Positions 8,773 to 15,806 of a stretch of DNA of 64,000 bases are shown here, piece by piece; within the stretch, counting starts at the first letter, position 1; each line of letters begins with the position of its first letter. Source of the stretch: an uncultured Treponema sp. (GTDB taxonomy: Bacteria > Spirochaetota > Spirochaetia > Treponematales > Treponemataceae). The stretch lies in assembly GCA_900317625.1 (NCBI GenBank), contig ONHK01000007.1, forward strand, positions 1 through 64,000, given 5' to 3'. The notes under the pieces are model-generated. The model was not told where the DNA came from. It was given only the letters and a program-made list of their open reading frames with translations, and ran no database searches. Position numbers and translations under genes: made by a program.

Positions 8773-9326
8773 TAAAAAACAAAAAAATCTTATTTTTAGG
8801 AACTATTTATCTTTTGAGTTCGGCAATTCTTCTTTATGCAGAACAAAATGAACTGAATAATGAACAGGATATTGAATATCTGAAGATATTTAACGAATCT
8901 TCTTTGAGCAGCCATAAAAAACTTACGCTTATGCACAAAAGAAGCAATCTTGCAAAGCTCGGAAAAGAAAAAATCAATGGCAACATAAGCGGAACTTGCG
9001 AATACTGGGCACGCGTCCGCGGATTCAAGGGCGTTGTTACAATCGTTTACAAGGATTACTGCGACATAGACGGCTGGATTTTAAACGGAGAATGTAACAC
9101 AAGGGCAAATATTCATGCAAATGGAAAAATGTACGGAAAAATTGAAGTAACCGGCACAAATCCTGGAACAGTCTACTACGAAAATGTGATTATAAAAAAA
9201 GGAACAAGCGCAGGCGGAACTTACGGCGTTCAGCGCGGCGGTTTTGAGCGTTCAGAAGTTGAATACAATGTTCTTCCGCAAGAAGTTGAAGAATCAATTG
9301 ACGATATAAAAGAGCAACCTGCATAA
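8769..9326 (+). CDS. Exported stand-alone version of the FN3 lipoprotein C-terminal domain
   Basis: The start overlaps the upstream stop (ATGA), so translation is probably coupled. The 185-residue protein has a cleavable signal peptide (cleavage likely after LLYA, residue 24) and no lipobox, so it should be periplasmic or exported. Residues from about 48 onward repeat the C-terminal domain of the 6238 product: KKLTLMH-x2-S-x-L-x-K-x-G-x-E, GNISGT, an NT-x3-ANG-x-M block, and a Gly-rich IKKG-x-SAGG-x-Y-x-VQ segment. I do not recognise this domain from a named family. Its pairing with a lipoprotein carrying the same domain suggests the two interact or share a ligand. Confidence 0.65.
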   Translation: MIKNKKILFLGTIYLLSSAILLYAEQNELNNEQDIEYLKIFNESSLSSHKKLTLMHKRSNLAKLGKEKINGNISGTCEYWARVRGFKGVVTIVYKDYCDIDGWILNGECNTRANIHANGKMYGKIEVTGTNPGTVYYENVIIKKGTSAGGTYGVQRGGFERSEVEYNVLPQEVEESIDDIKEQPA

Positions 9327-9357
9327 AAAAATACATTCTGTTAAAACTGGAGTAATT

Positions 9358-9747
9358 ATGAAATCAATAAAAAAAATATTTTTGCCTTTGACTGTTATTT
9401 TTGCATTTTTTGCAAGTTTCTTGCTTTCTTCATGCTATGAGCCTTCGCCTTTATACGGAAAATGGGCAGATGACTACGGAAACTACATAACTTTTACCTC
9501 TGATGGAACTTTTGTAGCAAAAATCTACACAGAACCTCAGGATGAAAAAAGTGAAATCAACTATCAGGGTGATTATTCGGTAATAGACAATGTTCTTGTT
9601 TTTACCGTCTCTGAAAAAGATGGCGAAACTGTTTCTGAAACAATAAACACTGAATGGGACATCCGTGGCTCAATGCTTTATCTTACTTGGACAAATGCCT
9701 CTAACAGCAAAACATTGAATCTTACTTTGTATCATGTTTCAAAATAA
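9358..9747 (+). CDS. Small lipoprotein with lipocalin-like motif
   Basis: This 129-residue protein has a lipoprotein signal (lipobox LSSC, Cys26). The mature part begins YGKWADDYGNYITFTSDGTF, the pattern of short lipocalin-like domains (a GxW motif followed by paired strands), and then alternates strands to the end (NYQGDYSVIDNVLVFTV; LYLTWT). Such domains bind small hydrophobic ligands or act as envelope-stress accessory proteins, but the role here is unknown. A GGAG ribosome-binding site precedes the ATG. It lies 31 nt after the 8769 gene and 10 nt before the next one, so it is probably in the same transcript. Confidence 0.6.
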   Translation: MKSIKKIFLPLTVIFAFFASFLLSSCYEPSPLYGKWADDYGNYITFTSDGTFVAKIYTEPQDEKSEINYQGDYSVIDNVLVFTVSEKDGETVSETINTEWDIRGSMLYLTWTNASNSKTLNLTLYHVSK

Positions 9748-9757
9748 GGCGGAAAAT

Positions 9758-10669
9758 ATGAAGAAAATATTTTTGATTTTTGCGTTCTCTTTTCTGCTTT
9801 TTCCAGTTATTTGCCAGGAGACTAATCTTTTTGAAACTTCCACCGCAGAAGAAAAAGATGACCCGAATGTAGAGATTAACGAAAAAACCGGATTCCCAAG
9901 AATCAAGGCAAAACCGTTTGTTATGTTCAACGAGGGATTTGCCGCCGCTCAAGTTACCAGAATCCAGACTGTAAGCGGCAGAAGCAACTTTGTGTGGCAG
10001 AATGATTTTATAGGCGCGTTTTTTCAGATTCAGACAAGAAATATGAAGCCGCTAAATTCTGTAATCCGGACTTCTGTATTTTATCCGTTTTACAATACTT
10101 TTAATGACGTAAAGCAGTTTCCAAAACAGACAGTTTTGTACGCGTTCGACTTGTTTGCGGGACCGATTCTTGAAACTGATATGTGGAAATATGTCCGCCT
10201 AAAATTCGGGTTGGGATTGCATTATATGTACCAGCTTTCGGATGAATATCACCTTCATTATCTTGGAGGCGGTGCTCTTGCCGGTCTTGAACTTCCTGTT
10301 GAATCAAGATGGTCAGTTCTTTTGGACGGAACATTTTCTTTTGATTACCCGAATTTTGGAACAAACAGTCTTGTTCAGCCGTACGATTATTCATGGCAGT
10401 ACCAGCTTAATCTTGGAGTTCGCTACAGCGTAAAGGGCAAAAACAAATATTCTTACATACGCCAGTCTGCAAAATCTTTGCAAAAAGAAGAACTAAAGGC
10501 CGAAAAGAAAGCGGCAAAAAAAGAATTAAAAGCCCAAAAACGCGCAGAACGCAAAGCGGCAAAAGCAGAAGCAAAAGCCCTTAAAGACAAAGAAAAAATC
10601 CTAAAAGCCGAAACCGCCGCCGCAGAATCCGCTGAAACTGAGGCGGATGCTAAAGGGGAAGAAAAATAA
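9758..10669 (+). CDS. Predicted outer-membrane beta-barrel protein with Lys/Ala-rich tail
   Basis: I start it at 9758, after AAGGCGG at 9746-9752, rather than at the ATG at 9734 inside the previous gene. The 303-residue product has a signal peptide (MKKIFLIFAFSFLLFPVIC, cleavage near CQE). Residues about 50-235 alternate short amphipathic strands with turns and aromatic ends (FVWQNDFIGAFFQIQTR; VRLKFGLGLHYMYQL; SVLLDGTFSFDYPNFG; YQLNLGVRYS), as expected for a beta-barrel. The last 65 residues are a low-complexity, highly charged Lys/Ala/Glu helix (KAEKKAAKKELKAQKRAERK and on), unusual because barrels normally end in an aromatic residue. The family is not recognised. The tail may reach into the periplasm to contact peptidoglycan or a partner. 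Confidence 0.55.
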   Translation: MKKIFLIFAFSFLLFPVICQETNLFETSTAEEKDDPNVEINEKTGFPRIKAKPFVMFNEGFAAAQVTRIQTVSGRSNFVWQNDFIGAFFQIQTRNMKPLNSVIRTSVFYPFYNTFNDVKQFPKQTVLYAFDLFAGPILETDMWKYVRLKFGLGLHYMYQLSDEYHLHYLGGGALAGLELPVESRWSVLLDGTFSFDYPNFGTNSLVQPYDYSWQYQLNLGVRYSVKGKNKYSYIRQSAKSLQKEELKAEKKAAKKELKAQKRAERKAAKAEAKALKDKEKILKAETAAAESAETEADAKGEEK

Positions 10670-10673
10670 GTTG

Positions 10674-10701
10674 TTGACAATAAAAAACTTATTTCTATAG
10701 T
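10674..10701 (+). promoter_or_regulatory. Consensus promoter giving a leaderless start at 10708
   Basis: TTGACA at 10674-10679 and TATAGT at 10696-10701 are separated by 16 bp. Transcription would start near 10708, the A of the ATG itself, and no Shine-Dalgarno lies before the gene. The cassette downstream should thus be transcribed independently of the surface locus as leaderless mRNA. Confidence 0.65.
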
Positions 10702-10707
10702 GCGAAT

Positions 10708-11241
10708 ATGGAAAAAAAATTAGACTTGATTTCTGGTGGAATTTCTGGAGCAATAACTGATATTTATTCAGAAGAGGCTTTACACCATGCAGAATTGTAT
10801 TACGAAGAAATTCGACATATGACAACAGATGTTGAAAAAATCGCAAGAAATACTGAGTTTACTGAAAGTCAAATTTTACTCGTAAAGGATTACCTTTTTG
10901 TCTCAAAACATGAAATTTTTGGTGGCTTCAGACGTTTTGACCCATGTTTTGAAATTGCAGAAAGCTGGAGAAGACTTGCTTTTGACAAAGAAAATATAAA
11001 ACCACATGACATTACACTCATAAATCATGAATTAACAGAAATGACTCTTGTGGCAAAAGGTGTTTCTCAAGAAGAAGCCCATAGGCAAGCTTCATTGAAA
11101 TATAATTATTCTCTTGAAAAGAATGAATATTATGCTAAACTTGGAATTGAGCAAAGTTCTAAAAACATGGAAAGAACTTCTGGTGGGATTACGGTGCATA
11201 ATTTGCATGATGATAAAAATTATGATTTTTCAAGGTGGTAA
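10708..11241 (+). CDS. Unrecognised soluble protein, first gene of a two-gene cassette (toxin-like?)
   Basis: A 177-residue protein with no signal peptide or membrane segment. Its central part, with HEIFGGFRRFDPCFEIAESW followed by KPHDITLINHELTEM and SQEEAHRQASLKYNY, recalls from memory a C-terminal module seen in phage minor-head and polymorphic-toxin-like proteins of Firmicutes; I cannot confirm this without a search. Conserved-looking His, Asp and Glu residues (PHD, NHE, EEAH) could be functional. A small gene follows 3 nt later, an arrangement typical of toxin-antitoxin or toxin-immunity pairs. The cassette has its own promoter and sits between the surface locus and unrelated genes, as expected for an accessory insertion. 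The toxin reading is an inference. Confidence 0.5.
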   Translation: MEKKLDLISGGISGAITDIYSEEALHHAELYYEEIRHMTTDVEKIARNTEFTESQILLVKDYLFVSKHEIFGGFRRFDPCFEIAESWRRLAFDKENIKPHDITLINHELTEMTLVAKGVSQEEAHRQASLKYNYSLEKNEYYAKLGIEQSSKNMERTSGGITVHNLHDDKNYDFSRW

Positions 11242-11244
11242 GAT

Positions 11245-11484
11245 ATGATAAAAATGACAAATATCAATAAACAGGGAAACATAATAACTCTTGACTGTCA
11301 TTCAGATGAAGCATATCCAAATGAACAGTCATACAAACTTGCTTTTAATGCGGAAACCAAAGAAATTCTTTCAAAACCAGAAAATGCAGAAATGTCTGAT
11401 ATAGCAAAAATAATTTACAAACTTAGAAAATACCTTTTAAATGGAATTTCTTTACCCTCAAAAGACTGTATTGCGTGTTTTTAA
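11245..11484 (+). CDS. Small partner protein of the 10708 cassette (antitoxin/immunity-like?)
   Basis: A 79-residue soluble protein beginning 3 nt after the stop of the 10708 gene, with AAGGTGG upstream as ribosome-binding site. The sequence has two short strand-like segments (NIITLDCHSDE; YKLAFNAETKEILS) and a C-terminal helix (SDIAKIIYKLRKYLLNGISL), ending in DCIACF. I do not recognise the family. Small acidic partners that follow a larger gene so closely are often antitoxins or immunity proteins, but nothing in the sequence proves it. An alternative start is the ATG at 11254. Confidence 0.5.
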   Translation: MIKMTNINKQGNIITLDCHSDEAYPNEQSYKLAFNAETKEILSKPENAEMSDIAKIIYKLRKYLLNGISLPSKDCIACF

Positions 11485-11489
11485 CTTTT

Positions 11490-12026
11490 CTATTCCACAA
11501 ATTTATGTGAAATCAAAAAGCTTGCGATTTCTATTATGGCAATCATGAGGGCGTAGACTTTTAGGCAGAGTTTTGTGCTTGCATCTGTTGGAAGAAGATT
11601 TTTCCAGTAAAAATTCTCTTCCTTGCGAAGGCATAAAAAGATTATTGCGTTGTAAAGTATCAGAGCCATCAGAGCAATTTCACATACTAGAAGAATTTCT
11701 TGTTCATCTTCTGTTATGCCTGTAAAAAGTAAAAGGCTTGTAAAAAGCGCAACGCTTACCAGCGAATAGATTCCGCAATTCCAGACAGATTGTGTGTAGC
11801 CCTGCCCGCCTGCAAAAATCGCGGCCGTTCCCGTGGAAAACAGCGCAAACAAAAAGAATGTGCAAAGCAAAAATCCAGTAAAGACATAAAAAAGCCCCCA
11901 TCCCAAATCAGGGGAAGCAACAAAAAACGCAAAAGAATCTATATTTCTTGCAAGAACAGGAATTGCCGCGGCAAGCGCAAACATAAAAAAAACAATACCA
12001 AAAATCCGTAAAAATACTTTAGACAT
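11490..12026 (-). CDS. Integral membrane protein of unknown function
   Basis: A 178-residue protein with about five hydrophobic segments: residues 8-25 (FGIVFFMFALAAAIPVL), 42-65 (GLFYVFTGFLLCTFFLFALF), 85-105, 112-132 (LLVCEIALMALILYNAIIFL) and 155-172. Short charged loops separate them and there is no signal peptide cleavage site. I see no transport or enzyme motif. It converges on the 11245 gene (6 nt between the ends) and is divergent from the FNT gene at 12082, 55 bp away. It may be a spirochaetal orphan. Confidence 0.6.
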   Translation of the reverse strand: MSKVFLRIFGIVFFMFALAAAIPVLARNIDSFAFFVASPDLGWGLFYVFTGFLLCTFFLFALFSTGTAAIFAGGQGYTQSVWNCGIYSLVSVALFTSLLLFTGITEDEQEILLVCEIALMALILYNAIIFLCLRKEENFYWKNLLPTDASTKLCLKVYALMIAIIEIASFLISHKFVE

Positions 12027-12043
12027 AATTTTATTTTATCACA

Positions 12044-12072
12044 TTGAGAAAGTTTCTGTAACGTGCTAATCT
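12044..12072 (+). promoter_or_regulatory. Extended -10 promoter of the FNT gene
   Basis: TTGAGA at 12044-12049, 17 bp, then TGC-TAATCT (extended -10, hexamer 12067-12072). The predicted start is near 12079, about 3 nt before the ATG at 12082. No Shine-Dalgarno is present, so the mRNA is probably leaderless. Confidence 0.6.
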
Positions 12073-12081
12073 TGTAAAGTT

Positions 12082-12711
12082 ATGATTAATGATATAAAAA
12101 AATCCATTCTTTCCGGGCTTATGATTTGCATCGGCGGAACTGTTTATCTTTCTTGCATTGCATTGAACCTAAAACCGCTCGGTGCATTTTTATTTGCGGC
12201 AGGACTTTATTCAATCTGCGTGTACGGCTTTAATCTTTACACAGGAAAAGTTGGCTATATTGCTTACAATTTCAAAGATACAAAATATATCCGCCTTGTA
12301 GTTCTTGTGCTTGCGTTCAATCTGCTTTCAACATATATTTTGGGAATTTTGGCTTCATACGCGTTCCCGATGATTGTTGAACCGGCAAAAAATATCTATG
12401 AGGCAAAATACAAGACTCCGCTTTTACGCCTTTTTATTTCTGGCATTTTCTGCGGACTTTTAATGTTTCTTTCTGTTGACACCTGGAAAAAAGGCACAAA
12501 AATTGGAGTTTTTATCTATATTCCAGTTTTTATTCTTTGTGGATTTGACCATTCAATCGCAAATTCATTCTACAACGGAATTGCAAACGGACTGAACGCA
12601 TTCTCGCTCCAGAATTTTCTGATTTTTGCAGTAGTAATTCTAGGAAACGCAATTGGCGGAATGTTGATTCCACTTATTGCAGGAAAACCCGCCGACGAAT
12701 CCCAGAATTAA
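12082..12711 (+). CDS. Formate/nitrite transporter (FNT) family channel
   Basis: The 209-residue protein is a compact FNT-type membrane channel, a family that passes small monovalent anions such as formate, nitrite or hydrosulfide as pentamers in the inner membrane. Six hydrophobic segments are visible. Family marks include the C-terminal pair GFDHSIANSFYN (FNT proteins have GFEHSIANMF, with the central His of the pore) and ILGNAIGGMLIP (usual LGNxxGG). At 209 residues it is shorter than typical FocA/NirC (about 270), mainly in the N-terminal tail and loops. It is a single gene after its own promoter. The substrate cannot be decided; formate would fit a fermentative spirochaete. Confidence 0.8.
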   Translation: MINDIKKSILSGLMICIGGTVYLSCIALNLKPLGAFLFAAGLYSICVYGFNLYTGKVGYIAYNFKDTKYIRLVVLVLAFNLLSTYILGILASYAFPMIVEPAKNIYEAKYKTPLLRLFISGIFCGLLMFLSVDTWKKGTKIGVFIYIPVFILCGFDHSIANSFYNGIANGLNAFSLQNFLIFAVVILGNAIGGMLIPLIAGKPADESQN

Positions 12712-12718
12712 TTGAACG

Positions 12719-14980
12719 CTAAAACAGTTTTTTCAGAGCATCCACTGCCGCGCCTTTTGCGGCATTGGAAAGCTGCTTGTTGATTTTCGCTTTTTGATCT
12801 TCAAGCTGTTTCTGCAGATTGTTCACAGAATTCATCTGGTTGTTCAAAAGTCCTGAAATATCTGTGAACGCAGAAATCTGTTCAGTTGCGATTCCTGTTT
12901 TTTCGCTAAGAACTTTTGTTACATTCGCCTGCGCTTCAGAAGCAATTGAATTCAGTTCACTTGTAAGAGCCTGAGTTACCGGCGTTACAAGTTGCTTTGT
13001 AAGCCTATCGATATTTGTAAGCTCAACGTTCATTCCGCCATTTTTGTTGTACAAAACATTGAATCCGACCGAAAGATTTTTTATGCCAGAAATAGCCTTT
13101 TTGTAAAGCTCGGAAACTTTTGCCGGCTCAAAATCCATTCCCTGAATTTCAGTTATTTTCATATTCAAAGTTCCACCAACAGAAAAACTTCCGTCTGTCT
13201 TGCAGGTAAGAACCGCATCAATATCGCTTGCCGAACTAAGATTGAAAACCTGAGCATCCGCGCTGATTGGATAACCTTTTCCTGAATAATCAGCAAGAAT
13301 CAAAGGCGCATTGGAATTGTCGCGGGCATCAATTGTTACAGAAGCCTTGTTTGGTTTTCCCATGACTTTAAAATCTGCGTTGATTTTTGCAGGTTTTCCG
13401 CGCATATTCTGGTCGCTGGAAATTTCAGTGGCAGTTCCTTTGAACAAAAGTTCGTCTGATTTGTATTCGTAGCCAGAAGCCACAACATTTTCAATCAAAA
13501 GTTTTGGAACTGTATCTTTTTTGTAATAAACCATTCTTCCGGCAGACCGCGCGTGTCCAGTTGAATTTTTTGTTTTTTTCGCTTTCTTTTCAGTTTTTTC
13601 CGCAGATTTTTTTGAATCTGCCGCCACATTTGAATTTCCTTTTGAATTCATTGCGGCAGTCAATGCTTTGTCAATGTACGGATAATATTTTCCAGCTTTT
13701 TCAAGAATGATTCCCCGAACGCCTTCTGTAAGAATATTTTTTAAGCCGTCAGCAGAAAAAAGATTTTTCATTTCCGCAATTTTCGCGTCAACCAATTTTG
13801 AATCGGCTTTTATTGCGTTCTGAAGTTGCTTTGAATAATCATTTACAGAGTTTGTGTCAGCCTTTATATCTTTTGAAGTTGCCGCCATCTTGTTTTTTAG
13901 GGAATTTGTTTCGCTCATCGCAGTTTCAATGTCGCTTATGGCTTTTTTTAGCGTTGTGGCGTTTGTAATGTTTCCCCAGTTTGTTTTTACCAAAGAATCA
14001 ACGCTTGTAGAAAGTTTTGTGATTGAAGTCTGATATTCGTTTGGAACATTCTTCCATTTTTCAACTTTTGTCTTTACGTCCGCAGAAATTGAATTTGCCA
14101 CAGCCGGAGATTTCAGCTCATTCTGAATGTTGGAAAGCATTGTTTCCGGATTGTAACTTTCAAACATTTTTTTAAGCTGGTCTGCCGCTGCCATCATTAT
14201 TGAGTCAGATTCTTTTTTTGTGTCAGCAGAGACTTCTTTCTGTTTCTTTGTTTTTGCCTTGCGAATAAGCTCGCCGGACTTTTTGCGTTCAGTATCAATC
14301 GCAACTCCGGAAACTTCTATATTTTGCGCATGAAATTTTCCTCGGAGCAAATCTGTAAGATTAAAGGCAACGTCAATTTTGTCTATCTCAAAAATATTTT
14401 TCATCGGAGACTCAGCGTTTGCCTGGGCAAGCCCATCAATTTCCAAGGACGCTCCAAAAATCTGCAAATCAACTTTTTGAATATCGGTTTTTGCTCCAAA
14501 AATTTCTTCCATTGCGGCGGTCAGACCTTTTTTTATCACAACATTTTTAAATAGCGTTACAGTGATTCCAATTCCAGCAATCAAGCAGACAACAGCAAGA
14601 AGCGGAACGAATTTTATTCCGAATTTCTGATTTTTTACATCGATTGCAATTTTCTTGCAGCGGAAAAAGTCTGCTTTGGCGATTTTTGCGGTTCGATCAA
14701 AAAACAAAATCTCACGGCCTTTTTTATCTGTTCCTTTTTTAAACTGTGACTGAACTAATTTTTTATCCGCATCAATGTAAATCTTTTTAAGGACTTTTTT
14801 TTCAAAATCTTTTTCACTGAATTTTTTTCTATAAAAGCCTGGAAGTTTTTTTGCCGGAACGAGTTTTATCTTCTTTTCTTTTTTTGCCATAGTTTTTGAA
14901 GATTTTTCAGTTTTTGCAGGAACTTTTGATTTTTCAGCTTTTTTTTCTATATTTTTTTCAGTTTCAATTTTTTTTGCCAT
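12719..14980 (-). CDS. TIGR03545-like envelope protein, AsmA-like features
   Basis: A 753-residue protein in an operon with the 14997 gene, matching the two-gene TIGR03545/TIGR03546 pair found in bacteria with outer membranes. Residues 1-120 are very Lys-rich and cytoplasmic; a single membrane segment follows at about 122-144 (FVPLLAVVCLIAGIGITVTL); the rest is periplasmic. Right after the membrane helix comes IDKIDVAFNLTDLLRGKFHA and NIEVSGVAIDT, the style of AsmA/TamB-like proteins. A long coiled-coil/helical middle (about 230-470) and a beta-rich region (about 490-680) follow. AsmA-like proteins move lipids between membranes or help outer-membrane biogenesis; that role is an inference here. 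The N-terminal Lys-rich tail appears enlarged. Confidence 0.7.
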   Translation of the reverse strand: MAKKIETEKNIEKKAEKSKVPAKTEKSSKTMAKKEKKIKLVPAKKLPGFYRKKFSEKDFEKKVLKKIYIDADKKLVQSQFKKGTDKKGREILFFDRTAKIAKADFFRCKKIAIDVKNQKFGIKFVPLLAVVCLIAGIGITVTLFKNVVIKKGLTAAMEEIFGAKTDIQKVDLQIFGASLEIDGLAQANAESPMKNIFEIDKIDVAFNLTDLLRGKFHAQNIEVSGVAIDTERKKSGELIRKAKTKKQKEVSADTKKESDSIMMAAADQLKKMFESYNPETMLSNIQNELKSPAVANSISADVKTKVEKWKNVPNEYQTSITKLSTSVDSLVKTNWGNITNATTLKKAISDIETAMSETNSLKNKMAATSKDIKADTNSVNDYSKQLQNAIKADSKLVDAKIAEMKNLFSADGLKNILTEGVRGIILEKAGKYYPYIDKALTAAMNSKGNSNVAADSKKSAEKTEKKAKKTKNSTGHARSAGRMVYYKKDTVPKLLIENVVASGYEYKSDELLFKGTATEISSDQNMRGKPAKINADFKVMGKPNKASVTIDARDNSNAPLILADYSGKGYPISADAQVFNLSSASDIDAVLTCKTDGSFSVGGTLNMKITEIQGMDFEPAKVSELYKKAISGIKNLSVGFNVLYNKNGGMNVELTNIDRLTKQLVTPVTQALTSELNSIASEAQANVTKVLSEKTGIATEQISAFTDISGLLNNQMNSVNNLQKQLEDQKAKINKQLSNAAKGAAVDALKKLF

Positions 14981-14996
14981 GATTTTTTCCCTTTCC

Positions 14997-15512
14997 TTAA
15001 ATTAATTCCGTCGCTTTTGAAGCAATTTTTCCAATTACCGGAATATGATAGATTGTCTTTAAGATTTTTGAATCGTTGAATCTTGGCGCAATATGTTTTC
15101 GCCAAAGTTTTATCACAAAATACATAAGAACAAAAAAAGGAATGTAAGCAAAAAGCCCGAACACAAGCGAACCGGCAACAATTGTATTATTGAATTTTGT
15201 AAATCCTACAAACGGAACGTCCAAAGCCCAGGCGTAAAAATTTTCCAGCGGAGCAAAAGTAAGAACAGCGTAACCGATTTTATCAAAAAGTGGATCCAAA
15301 AGATAAGCACAAAGTGTTCCAATAATAATCATTATATAATAGCCGCACTTATTTATGCGCACAAAAGTAAAGAAGATAAAAATCACATACCACAAAAGAT
15401 TGTTTTTTGGCATAAAACCAAGAATAAGCCCAATGCAAAACGAATTTGCAATCTGAGACGGCTTTGAATTTGAATTAAGCGCTTTTAGGAAATTAATTAA
15501 ATATGCAAGCAT
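14997..15512 (-). CDS. TIGR03546-like inner-membrane protein
   Basis: A 171-residue protein with about four membrane segments (for example SFCIGLILGFMPKNNLLWYV, the DUF2062-like opening; IIIGTLCAYLLDPL; AGSLVFGLFAYIPFFVLMYF). It starts the two-gene unit with the 12719 product, 16 nt apart, as is typical of the TIGR03546/TIGR03545 pair. The biochemical function of the pair is not known to me. The conserved co-occurrence suggests one envelope complex: a small multi-span subunit plus a large periplasmic bridge. Confidence 0.7.
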   Translation of the reverse strand: MLAYLINFLKALNSNSKPSQIANSFCIGLILGFMPKNNLLWYVIFIFFTFVRINKCGYYIMIIIGTLCAYLLDPLFDKIGYAVLTFAPLENFYAWALDVPFVGFTKFNNTIVAGSLVFGLFAYIPFFVLMYFVIKLWRKHIAPRFNDSKILKTIYHIPVIGKIASKATELI

Positions 15513-15539
15513 TTTCTACAGACTCCAACAAATTATTGT

Positions 15540-15770
15540 AATAAAATTGAGTTTTTTGCTAATACAATAAAATGAATAAGCGGAAGGAAAAAGGTAAGTT
15601 TGGCGTCCTTGAAGTGGCTTTTGCCGAATGGCATAAAAGAATTATTGAGGATTTTACAAAGTAAAACCGGAAATAATTCTTCCCAAAAAACACTTCACAA
15701 TAGCCAATACTTGACTTTTGACTGGAAGCTTAGTCATTTTCTTTCACAATCATCAAAACTCAATTTTATT
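15540..15770. repeat. MITE-like nested palindrome, 231 bp
   Basis: This accounts for most of the gap 15513-15806. Outer arms AATAAAATTGAGTTTT (15540-15555) and AAAACTCAATTTTATT (15755-15770) are a perfect 16-bp inverted repeat. Inside are further paired segments in nested order: AAAATGA-x-TAAGC with its complement, TGAAGTG/CACTTCA, AAGAATTATT/AATAATTCTT, and TTTTAC/GTAAAA at the tip. The whole can fold into one long imperfect hairpin. The terminal TTGAGTTTT/AAAACTCAA is shared with the elements at 20860 and 25333. No coding capacity is credible. Confidence 0.7.
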
Positions 15771-15806
15771 CTATATATTATATCACATTTCAAAATAGAA
15801 GGAAGT

